Origin: a virus
IMG/VR virus record: IMGVR_UViG_3300036945_000495
Coordinates: 1-46,121 of that record
Direction: 5' to 3' (one strand)
Length of the DNA stretch: 46,121 nt
Shown: piece after piece, positions 23,399 through 31,371 of the stretch
Layout: every line of letters begins with the position of its first letter
Position numbering within the stretch: the first letter of the stretch is position 1
The notes under the pieces: model-generated
What the model was told of the DNA's origin: nothing
The model's input: the letters and a program-made list of their open reading frames with translations, nothing else
Databases searched by the model: none
Translations under genes and position numbers: made by a program

Positions 23399-25470
23399 AA
23401 TATATTATACTATTACTTACTACTCTAACGGCATTTGGTCAACCTTCACTTGTTAATGGTGACGGTGGAGGTATATCTAATCCTTCTGCTTTTAAAAATG
23501 CTTTAAAAGCTGCTGGAAACCAAATTAGTTTTTATGATAGGTTTGAGGATATTTCTAGGTATCCAGATAATACGCTACTTACAACTAATGTTTCTTTGCC
23601 AAAATTTGGTAATGCTTGGAGAATCCGCTATAACAGCGACGTTACCAGCGGAGCTGCTCGGGTCGTAAACGGTAGGTTGCAAGTCTCCCGTGGTGGTGGT
23701 TACTATTTATCTGCAAATGTTACCCCTGAAAATCATTTAGATTTTTCAATGGGAATTGAATTTGTTAGAGAAGCAACATTTCTAACTGCATCGTCTAACA
23801 ATCATTTTACCCTAGCCATCGGTCAACCTGATTTAGTTTTAGCTGATGGTAGCGGGATTCAGATAGCTGGTAATCCCCATTTGAATTTTGATCAAAATGG
23901 AATAGCTACTACAACTATGTCGTTTAATGTTGCTGATGCAGTAGTTACATGCTCTTCTTCCACTGATATTTTCACCTCTTCTACTTCTAATAGTTTAGAA
24001 AATTATGATTATATTCAACTCAGTGGAACATTACCGACAGGTTCTTCAGCTTCATTGGGTTACTACGTTATTAAACTTTCATCTACTACATTTAAGCTGG
24101 CATTATCAAGGGCAAATGTTTTATCCAACACCTCTGTTGATCTGACTACGGATGGAGGTAGCATAAATGTCGCCAGACAAGCTGAATGTCTCAACCGACC
24201 ATACCACAACGGATATCATTCATGGCTGCCAGCTCAAACCATTTCTTACCTTTGCTCGCGCAGCGGCAATAACCTTGTAACCACTTACGCACACAACATC
24301 GTGTCGGGTGATGCGTTCACGCTTGAAGGCTCAGGGCTTCCGGCTCCGTTGCAAGAGCGCACGGTTTACTATGCGCTCTACAACAGCGCGAACAGCATAC
24401 AAGTTGCAGCAACTCCCGGAGGATCAGCAATCACGCTTACGACCGCAGGCTCTGCAAACCAGTTGATTCGCACCGTAAAAAGAGATGCGTTGAGTTCCAT
24501 TCCATACGGCAGACGATCAATCATAACTTTCAGAGTTCGGGGTGATTTCTTTCAAATCAGCCTAGAGGGTGTGGGGACCGTAGAATATTACTACCGAAAT
24601 CTAGCCTCAAAAATCCCGGCAAATATGTCGTTTTATTGGCAAAGTCCTCCCTCAAGTAGTTCAGGTGGAACATTCTCATCAACTTATTCACCGACTGCTA
24701 TTTGGGTAGATGCTCCTAAAATTGAAGAAGAGCATGTTAGACGTTTACCCGGTTATCTTGTAACAATGGTAGGTGATACTGACAATCGAACAAACCGGCC
24801 TTTGACAGTTGTGGATTCGAAAGCATCGGGACCTTATTCGCTAATGTGGCCTAACATTAAAAGTAAGGTTAGTTTAGGTGCAGGTGCTTCATCAATTGTT
24901 TCGATTGGTAATGTTAATGCAAATGTAGGCGGTGATATTTTTTCAGATGGATATTTAACTTTTAATCCGGGTTTTACTGAATTTAATTCTGCTAATCAAA
25001 AAGCATTTGCATCTGGAACATGGGATGCAATTATAGATACTGAAGTAGCATCATTATCAGGAAATTCAACTTCTTCGAGACATAACATACTTTGTATTAA
25101 CGGTCTAACAATAGGTAGTATGCAGGAATTTGATTTGTGTGGATACGGGGAAGGGGTAGGAACAAAGCAACTTTTAATCCGACTCAACAATAACACAGTG
25201 CTTACTACGATCTTTGATTCTGGTATTGCCTTAAACGGTCTAACGGTGCCTTGGACCGTCAAAATCCTCCGAAAATCAACATCTGCAAATTCTCATATAA
25301 TGTATGCAACAATGATATATAACGGAATTGTCATAGGTCCACAAAGAACTGTTGTCAACATGGCTACTGTTGACTACCACTATATGGAAGTTGTAATGAA
25401 TACCGCTGATGCTCGTGGGCTAGTCTTGGAAACAATAAAAGCAACATTACACCCTGTTAAAAGTAGATAA
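23395..25470 (+). CDS. Large tail fibre/spike-like receptor-binding protein, with signal-like N-terminus
   Basis: 691 aa. Begins MKYIILLLTTLTAFGQPS, which reads as a Sec signal peptide (Lys, hydrophobic core, AFG-Q), unusual for a virion protein, then NGDGGGISNPSAFKNALKAA. Two divergent copies of an FCCH-like fibre repeat are visible: GYYVIKLSSTTFKLALSRAN...SVDLTTDGGS (about 220-253) and YYALYNSANSIQVAATPGGS...ITLTTAGSAN (about 323-353). The C-terminal half is strand-rich (GDIFSDGYLTFNPGFTEFNS), consistent with a host-binding carbohydrate-binding part. Bases about 24180-24620 are far richer in GC than the flanks, marking a swapped segment. Confidence 0.72.
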   Translation: MKYIILLLTTLTAFGQPSLVNGDGGGISNPSAFKNALKAAGNQISFYDRFEDISRYPDNTLLTTNVSLPKFGNAWRIRYNSDVTSGAARVVNGRLQVSRGGGYYLSANVTPENHLDFSMGIEFVREATFLTASSNNHFTLAIGQPDLVLADGSGIQIAGNPHLNFDQNGIATTTMSFNVADAVVTCSSSTDIFTSSTSNSLENYDYIQLSGTLPTGSSASLGYYVIKLSSTTFKLALSRANVLSNTSVDLTTDGGSINVARQAECLNRPYHNGYHSWLPAQTISYLCSRSGNNLVTTYAHNIVSGDAFTLEGSGLPAPLQERTVYYALYNSANSIQVAATPGGSAITLTTAGSANQLIRTVKRDALSSIPYGRRSIITFRVRGDFFQISLEGVGTVEYYYRNLASKIPANMSFYWQSPPSSSSGGTFSSTYSPTAIWVDAPKIEEEHVRRLPGYLVTMVGDTDNRTNRPLTVVDSKASGPYSLMWPNIKSKVSLGAGASSIVSIGNVNANVGGDIFSDGYLTFNPGFTEFNSANQKAFASGTWDAIIDTEVASLSGNSTSSRHNILCINGLTIGSMQEFDLCGYGEGVGTKQLLIRLNNNTVLTTIFDSGIALNGLTVPWTVKILRKSTSANSHIMYATMIYNGIVIGPQRTVVNMATVDYHYMEVVMNTADARGLVLETIKATLHPVKSR

Positions 25471-25486
25471 ATATAATTTTAATTAT

Positions 25487-25744
25487 ATGTCGCACGAAGA
25501 AGAAAATACTTTTCAAGAAAACATTAACTCTCTAATAACTGGAGCAGTTAAGACAATTCTAACAACTCTTGTTCCTATACTTTTGATTTGTATAGGTATG
25601 TTAGTAACAAATCACTTTGAGCTTGGAAACTTAAAAGAGCAAGTCAAACAACTTTCAACCGAACACAGGGAAACAAGGGACCGTGTAGCAATCATCTGGT
25701 ATGTAGGTAAATATAACAAACAACAAGAACAAAGTAAGGAATAA
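25487..25744 (+). CDS. Small membrane protein with coiled coil, lysis-associated (85 aa)
   Basis: One predicted membrane helix (AVKTILTTLVPILLICIGML, about 20-43), then a charged coiled-coil tail (ELGNLKEQVKQLSTEHRETR). Placed directly before the holin-like and endolysin genes, it resembles hemolysin-XhlA-type accessory proteins in reverse order of parts, or a small holin/antiholin. It is the first gene of the lysis cassette after a 16-base gap from the spike. The role is inferred from the neighbours. Confidence 0.58.
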   Translation: MSHEEENTFQENINSLITGAVKTILTTLVPILLICIGMLVTNHFELGNLKEQVKQLSTEHRETRDRVAIIWYVGKYNKQQEQSKE

Positions 25745-25750
25745 ATATAC

Positions 25751-26320
25751 ATGAACAAAGAACAGACATTAGGATTAGTTAGAGAAATTCTAACAGCAAT
25801 TGGAGCTTTAGCATTTGCAAGCTTCACTGGATGGGAATCAATCGCAGGATTAATCATTTTAATATTTAGTATAGCATGGTCTTTTTATTATCATGAGGGA
25901 CTTGAAACAATCGGAACAGGTATTAGAAAGTTGTTATCTGTAGCTCCTGCCGTTGCGGTAGAGTTAGGATTATTATCTACAGAAAAAGCTACAAGTCTGA
26001 TAGCTCTACTTTTACCTTTGTTTTCAATGGTATGGAGTTACTTTATTAATGGAGATAACAAATTCAAACCTAACAATCTTGGATTGTGGATATTGTTTTT
26101 TGCTATGTCTTTTTTAGTATTACCTTCTTGCCAAAATTATCCTATAACTGGTAAATTATCCTATATTGATTCGACAACTGGAGCAAAGGGAGGTATTGTC
26201 TTTACACCTGATAAAAAACCTTCTGGATTTTTAAAAGTTCCTATTTATGATCCTGAAACAGGAAATCTAACAGGTTATACAGAATTACAAGTTCCTATTG
26301 AAACTACACCTTCTAAATAA
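25751..26320 (+). CDS. Holin-like membrane protein with C-terminal lipobox-type domain
   Basis: 189 aa. Hydrophobic helices at about 12-26 (ILTAIGALAFASFTG), 30-46 (SIAGLIILIFSIAW), 80-98 (ATSLIALLLPLFSMVWSYF) and 111-126 (GLWILFFAMSFLVLPS). The last runs into a Cys in LVLPSC (residues 122-127), resembling a lipobox except for Pro at -2. The rest (NYPITGKLSYIDSTTGAKGG onward) is a hydrophilic domain. The N-terminal part fits a holin; the tail looks like an attached or in-frame overlapping lipoprotein such as a spanin. It sits directly before the endolysin. Confidence 0.6.
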   Translation: MNKEQTLGLVREILTAIGALAFASFTGWESIAGLIILIFSIAWSFYYHEGLETIGTGIRKLLSVAPAVAVELGLLSTEKATSLIALLLPLFSMVWSYFINGDNKFKPNNLGLWILFFAMSFLVLPSCQNYPITGKLSYIDSTTGAKGGIVFTPDKKPSGFLKVPIYDPETGNLTGYTELQVPIETTPSK

Positions 26321-26872
26321 ATGAAACTTCCCTCTAAGTATAAATGGTTATTAAATATAGGTATTCTACCTAGAACTATTGAATTATCTATTGAATTGCT
26401 AGGAGTTCAAGAAGTTGTAGGCAAAGGTTCTAATAAAACAATTATATCTTGGAGAGATGATCTAAATCAAGAAGGTGTTAGTATAAAAGGATTTTCGGAT
26501 GATGATATAGCATGGTGCGGACTATTTGTTGCTTTTATAACATTCATGCGTAGAGGTGAATCTAAAGATGTTGTAAAAGATCCACTATGGGCAAGAAATT
26601 GGGTTAATTATGGTATAAAAAGTAAAAAACCATCTCTAGGTGACGTTTTAGTTTTTAAACGTAATGGAGGCGGACATGTTGGTTTTTATATAGCTGAAGA
26701 TTCTTTTTATTATCATGTTATCGGAGGTAATCAGGGTAACAGAGTTTCGATTACAAGGATTGAAAAATCAAGATTGTTAGAAGCAAGATCACCGATATAT
26801 AATAATAAACCTAATTCAGTAAAACCTTATTTAGTTTCTGCTAGTGGATCTATATCTAAAAATGAAGCCTAA
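26321..26872 (+). CDS. Endolysin-like peptidoglycan amidohydrolase/endopeptidase (TIGR02594/CHAP-like)
   Basis: 183 aa. The NlpC/CHAP-superfamily pattern is clear: DDIAWCGLFVAFITFMRRGE (catalytic Cys66), KKPSLGDVLVFKRNGGGHVG (catalytic His119) and FYYHVIGGNQGNRVSITRIE. TIGR02594-type phage enzymes of this size cut peptidoglycan during lysis. It follows the holin-like gene with no gap and precedes the VWA tail gene, so the lysis genes are embedded inside the tail operon. No signal peptide is seen, so export would rely on the holin. Confidence 0.83.
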   Translation: MKLPSKYKWLLNIGILPRTIELSIELLGVQEVVGKGSNKTIISWRDDLNQEGVSIKGFSDDDIAWCGLFVAFITFMRRGESKDVVKDPLWARNWVNYGIKSKKPSLGDVLVFKRNGGGHVGFYIAEDSFYYHVIGGNQGNRVSITRIEKSRLLEARSPIYNNKPNSVKPYLVSASGSISKNEA

Positions 26873-26874
26873 CA

Positions 26875-27945
26875 ATGCCTGATCCTTCACAATCTACAGC
26901 TTTGATCAGAAGTAGGATAACAAATCCTAAAGACGTTAGAGAGATTGAAACTATAGAAATAATACAACCTTCTGTTAGTTATCAGAACGAACAGTTAGAT
27001 ATTGTATTTGTAGTAGATGATACAGGTTCTATGAGTTCTGTCATAGAATCTGTAGTTAATTCTTTAACCAGTGCTGTTGAACAATTATCAGTTAGGTTTA
27101 GTTCTGTTAGATTTGGTTTAGTAACTTTTAAGGATCAAGATGAAATATATTTAGTTCCTAATTCATCTCTAAGATCGAAAGAAGAAATTGAATCTTTTCT
27201 AAATGCTATTGTTTCATCCGGTGGTGACGATACAGAAGAAGCGGGTTATCATGCTACAGTTAGAGCTTGTAACGAAATACTATGGAGACAACAATCTTCT
27301 GTATATAGATGTATTCTGTTAGTAACAGATGCACCTAGTCATGAAAGAGGATCTACTGAAGAAGAAGCTATATCAGCTTTATTAAACAAAAAAGTAAAAT
27401 TCTATTTTACGACTATATCAAGCGATACAACTTATGATAATTTAGCTTTAGATAGTGGAGGAGAACAAATACCCTATTCTTATGACTCTGAAGAATTTTC
27501 AGTTAGTCTAGTAGAAGCTCTTTTAAGAATAGAAACATATACCGGAAAAGATCCTATATATTTAGTAAATGACGGTTATGAATTTGAAGCTAAAACAGAA
27601 ACAGAATTAGAAGTTACATATTTACCTAGAGCATTTGATATAAAAATATCAGGTGAAGGAACTACAGGTGTTAGAAGTATAAACATTACTATAGATAACA
27701 CAGATTTACAAGTATCTAAATACTTGGCAAGTGCTATAAAAAATAACTTACCTATAGAAGTTGTATATAGATCATATTTATCTAACGATCCTGAATATCC
27801 ACAAAATGACCCACCTTTAAGGGTATTTTTGACAAATGTGGAAATCTCAGGTAACATTGTGGCAGGTGAATTAAACTGGATAGATTTAACAAACTCAGCT
27901 TTCCCTAACGCATACTATACAGAAGATAGATTTCCCGGTTTATGA
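26875..27945 (+). CDS. Minor tail protein: VWA domain fused to a DUF1833-like domain
   Basis: 356 aa. Residues 42-230 form a von Willebrand A domain: LDIVFVVDDTGSMSSV carries the MIDAS motif as D48-D-T50-G-S52, GGDDTEEAG supplies Thr120, and LLVTDAPS the Asp152. Residues 235-356 resemble DUF1833, the tail protein encoded beside gpK/J-type genes (RVFLTNVEISGNIVAGELNW ... NAYYTEDRFPGL). It lies between the endolysin and the NlpC-like gene, and its end overlaps the next start. A metal-binding adhesive module on a tail-tip protein suggests a role in attachment. Confidence 0.8.
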   Translation: MPDPSQSTALIRSRITNPKDVREIETIEIIQPSVSYQNEQLDIVFVVDDTGSMSSVIESVVNSLTSAVEQLSVRFSSVRFGLVTFKDQDEIYLVPNSSLRSKEEIESFLNAIVSSGGDDTEEAGYHATVRACNEILWRQQSSVYRCILLVTDAPSHERGSTEEEAISALLNKKVKFYFTTISSDTTYDNLALDSGGEQIPYSYDSEEFSVSLVEALLRIETYTGKDPIYLVNDGYEFEAKTETELEVTYLPRAFDIKISGEGTTGVRSINITIDNTDLQVSKYLASAIKNNLPIEVVYRSYLSNDPEYPQNDPPLRVFLTNVEISGNIVAGELNWIDLTNSAFPNAYYTEDRFPGL

Positions 27946-28322
27946 CTTGGTATAAAGATTATATAGGTTTAAAATGGAAAGAGGATTTCAATTGTTGGGA
28001 TCTTGTTAAAAAAATCTATTTAGATATATTGTCAATAGACGCTAAAACAGAATTTGATTCAGTAGAAAACCCGTTAGATATAATCTCTAACGAAACTAAT
28101 TTTAAAAACGGTCTTAAAAATTGGATTGAAGTAAATGAACCTAAAGAGTTTGATTTATGCGCAATGGGTAAAAACAAGATCATTCATCATGTCGGTTTGT
28201 ATATAGAACATTCTGCTATATTTCATATAACTAAAAACAGACCTGCTTGCTGTCAACTTATAAAAAGTCTATCTTCTGAATTTAAAACAATAAAATTTTA
28301 TCGCCATGCCTCTCGTATATGA
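27942..28322 (+). CDS. NlpC/P60-like tail peptidase (gpK-like)
   Basis: 126 aa. Catalytic pattern FNCWDLVKKIYLDIL (Cys18) and KNKIIHHVGLYIEHSAIFHI (His83, with a third polar residue after it). Length and order, between the VWA/DUF1833 protein and the gpJ-like gene, match lambda gpK-type tail hydrolases, which open peptidoglycan at infection. The gene overlaps the VWA gene by 4 bases and the J gene by 17. Confidence 0.82.
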   Translation: MTWYKDYIGLKWKEDFNCWDLVKKIYLDILSIDAKTEFDSVENPLDIISNETNFKNGLKNWIEVNEPKEFDLCAMGKNKIIHHVGLYIEHSAIFHITKNRPACCQLIKSLSSEFKTIKFYRHASRI

Positions 28323-31300
28323 AGTTACTGATGTTTTTAATCCTAAAAAAGAATTAAAAAAAACCGAAGTTGAAATAGGTTTTAATACAAAAGATTATTT
28401 GTTAGATGAAAATGCTAGTTACTATCTTTATGTAAATAACAGATTAATAGAGCATGAAACAAAGCTTCATGAAAAAGATATAGCTTTATTTATTCCAAAA
28501 GTAAAAGGTTCTTTAGTTATAGGTCTTATAGTTGCTGTAGTAATTGCGGCAGCTATTTATTTTTTCATGGATATAACCATACCTGCTTTAAATGGTTTAC
28601 CTGAATCAGATCCAGTATATACTTTAAAAGGTCAACAAAATCAACTTAAATTGGGTGAACCTATAGAAAGACATTATGGGGAAGTTAGACACTGGCCTAG
28701 TTATGCTTCAAGACCTTATAATCAATTTGTAGATGACGAACAATGGCTTTTTGCTTTGCTTTGTGTAGGTATAGGTTCCTATAATGTTTCAGATGTTAGA
28801 ATTGACGATACCCCTATAGGTAACTTTGAAAATGCCGAGTATGAAGTATATCAACCCGGTGAAAATGTAACTTTATTTCCTACTCATGTTCAAACATCTT
28901 CCGAAATAGGAGGTATAGAATTAATCGGACCTAATGAAGCGGGACATGATTGGAGTGGACCGTTTATAGTAGTTAATACTTTAAAAACTGCATATAGGTT
29001 AGAAATAGATTTATCTTTTAGAGCAGGTTTATATAGAACAAAAAATGACGGTAAATTGTCTAATAGGACCGTAAACGCTACATTTGAATATCGTAAAATA
29101 AATAATAGCGGTGATCCGATAGGAGATTGGATAACTCTAACTGAATTTTCAAAAACCTTAAAAACAGTTAATTCTAAAAGATATACTATCGGTGTAAATG
29201 TGGATTCAGGTAGATATGAAATAAGGGGTAAAAGAACTACTAACAAATCAGATGATTTTAAAATAAGAGACACTCTAACATGGGAAAGTGCTAGAGCGTT
29301 TATAAATACAAATCAGAATTTTGGAAATGTTACACTAATTGCTTTTAAATTGCAAGCAAGTAATAGTCTTAACGATAACTCTAATTCAAAATTTAATGTT
29401 AGAGTTCAATCAAAATCTTATAAGTATAACGGAACGTCTTGGAATATAGAAGTTACTAGAAACCCTATATGGGCTTTTTGTGATATATTACTATCAGATT
29501 ATGGTAGAAATCTTGCACCTAAATTTTTAGATTTAGATACGATAGTTCAATTAGCAAATGATATAGAAGAAGAGGAACTATATTTTGACGCAACTTTTGA
29601 TTCAAGAGGTAATATATGGCAAGCTTTGATAGATTGTTTAATGGGATCAAGAAGCAGACCTAATTTACCGGGAACATTAATATCTATAGTTAGAGATGTT
29701 GTTTTAACTATACCTACTTCTTGCTTTAATCCAAGTAATATATCACCTGAGAGTTTTAAAGTAACACATAATTTTGTTAGAGTTAGTGATAAAGATGGTT
29801 TAGAAGTAGAATATGTAAATGCTGATAGTTGGAAAAGAGAAACTGTTATATGTTTAATTGGTAACGATAGAGGTATAAACTTAGAAAAAGTTAGACTTAT
29901 TGGATGCAAAGATCGAAACAAAGCCTATCAATGGGGAATGTATCAAAGAGCATCTCAAATCTATAAAAAAACTAACGTATCTTTTACTACAGGTCTTGAA
30001 GGATCAACTGTTACTTTTGGCGATTTAGTAGCGGTTCAATATGATTTGTTACCTAACGATTTTGATACTATTCCCGAGCATACTGGTAAAATAGCTGAAA
30101 ATATATATTGGAACGATGATGATAATACAGTTATAACATTACCTTTTGCGCCTGTATTTGAAGAAGATGAAACTTATAGAATAGCTTTAAGTGATACGCA
30201 AGGTTTTATGCGCGGACCTTATATATGTTCACAAGGTTTAGACAATACTGTTATTGTAGAAGGTCAGTTAGATTTAAGTTATTTTGAAATGAACTCTAGT
30301 GAAGAGTTACCTAGTTATTTTTTCGGAATAACAGGAAAAGAAGTAAGTTTATTTAATATAATAGGTATAACACCGGGATCAAAATATGGTGAAGTTAATC
30401 TAACCTTATCACCTTATGATGATAGAGTTTTTGAATATTTAGATGATAATGCACCTGTAATAAATAACGATTTTCAAATACCCGTTACACCTTCGCATTC
30501 TATAGTAAATAATTTACAAGTAACAGCTTTAGCATATACTATATTACAAGTCCAAGTTACATGGGAATCTGCTATAGGTGCTTCTAGTTATTTTCTAGAA
30601 ATAAGTTATGATGGTAATGATTATACAAGAGTTTTACAAACTCCGCTAAACAATGCCATTGTGGATATAGATCCCGGTGAGATATGGATCAGGGTAGCCG
30701 CTAACGGGCTTTCTGTCGGCCCTTGGACTGTATGGACGGGTGAGGTAGGTATCCCGGCTACAGTGCCTTTCCAGCCTGACAAACCCGAGTTATCAGAACC
30801 GTTTGAAGGATCTAATTTGTATCTAACAACAAACGAGCATTCTCTAGCTACTTCTTATACTTGGAAAATTTCAATTTTAGATGATGCTTTGACAGATCTT
30901 GTTGAAATATCTTCTATTGATACAGATACACCGTTTTTAGTTTATTCTTCAGGTTTAGCTAAAGCAGATGCTTTGTTAGCTTCTGTATCTTTAAAAAGAG
31001 ATATAACAGCTACAGTTTTTGCTGAAAACTCGTTAGGTTTGTCAGAAGAATCTGAGATTATAGAAGTAACTAATAATTTACCTTCTGTTATAACAGGTTT
31101 GTCAGTAACAGAAATTCAAGATTTAACAACTACTAAAAGGTATTTATTTCAATGGGATAGTGCATTTGAAACAGATATAGAATCTTATAAATTATATGTT
31201 GATACTGTTACTGGATTTACACCTGATTTAACAAATCTAATAATTTCCACAAATGCAAATTCTGCCGAGTCAATACTAACTGTGGGAACAACTTACTTTT

Positions 31301-31371
31301 GGGTTATAGGTGTAAAAGATAGATGGGGTAATGAAATTGTATTAACAGGGGAACAAACATTTACAGCTTAA
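28306..31371 (+). CDS. Tail tip attachment protein, gpJ-like, with Fn3-like C-terminus
   Basis: 1021 aa. Near the N-terminus a hydrophobic segment (SLVIGLIVAVVIAAAIYFFM, about 69-88) precedes NQLKLGEPIERHYGEVRHWP, SRPYNQFVDDEQWLFALLCV and GSYNVSDVRIDDTPIGNFEN, which are typical of lambda J-family proteins. The centre is the baseplate-hub-like body (WAFCDILLSDYGRNLAPKFL; DFTIPEH-type strands). From about 735 there are three Fn3-like repeats. Bases about 30655-30790 are GC-rich relative to the flanks. The end overlaps, tail to tail, the polymerase gene by 11 bases. Confidence 0.87.
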   Translation: MPLVYEVTDVFNPKKELKKTEVEIGFNTKDYLLDENASYYLYVNNRLIEHETKLHEKDIALFIPKVKGSLVIGLIVAVVIAAAIYFFMDITIPALNGLPESDPVYTLKGQQNQLKLGEPIERHYGEVRHWPSYASRPYNQFVDDEQWLFALLCVGIGSYNVSDVRIDDTPIGNFENAEYEVYQPGENVTLFPTHVQTSSEIGGIELIGPNEAGHDWSGPFIVVNTLKTAYRLEIDLSFRAGLYRTKNDGKLSNRTVNATFEYRKINNSGDPIGDWITLTEFSKTLKTVNSKRYTIGVNVDSGRYEIRGKRTTNKSDDFKIRDTLTWESARAFINTNQNFGNVTLIAFKLQASNSLNDNSNSKFNVRVQSKSYKYNGTSWNIEVTRNPIWAFCDILLSDYGRNLAPKFLDLDTIVQLANDIEEEELYFDATFDSRGNIWQALIDCLMGSRSRPNLPGTLISIVRDVVLTIPTSCFNPSNISPESFKVTHNFVRVSDKDGLEVEYVNADSWKRETVICLIGNDRGINLEKVRLIGCKDRNKAYQWGMYQRASQIYKKTNVSFTTGLEGSTVTFGDLVAVQYDLLPNDFDTIPEHTGKIAENIYWNDDDNTVITLPFAPVFEEDETYRIALSDTQGFMRGPYICSQGLDNTVIVEGQLDLSYFEMNSSEELPSYFFGITGKEVSLFNIIGITPGSKYGEVNLTLSPYDDRVFEYLDDNAPVINNDFQIPVTPSHSIVNNLQVTALAYTILQVQVTWESAIGASSYFLEISYDGNDYTRVLQTPLNNAIVDIDPGEIWIRVAANGLSVGPWTVWTGEVGIPATVPFQPDKPELSEPFEGSNLYLTTNEHSLATSYTWKISILDDALTDLVEISSIDTDTPFLVYSSGLAKADALLASVSLKRDITATVFAENSLGLSEESEIIEVTNNLPSVITGLSVTEIQDLTTTKRYLFQWDSAFETDIESYKLYVDTVTGFTPDLTNLIISTNANSAESILTVGTTYFWVIGVKDRWGNEIVLTGEQTFTA

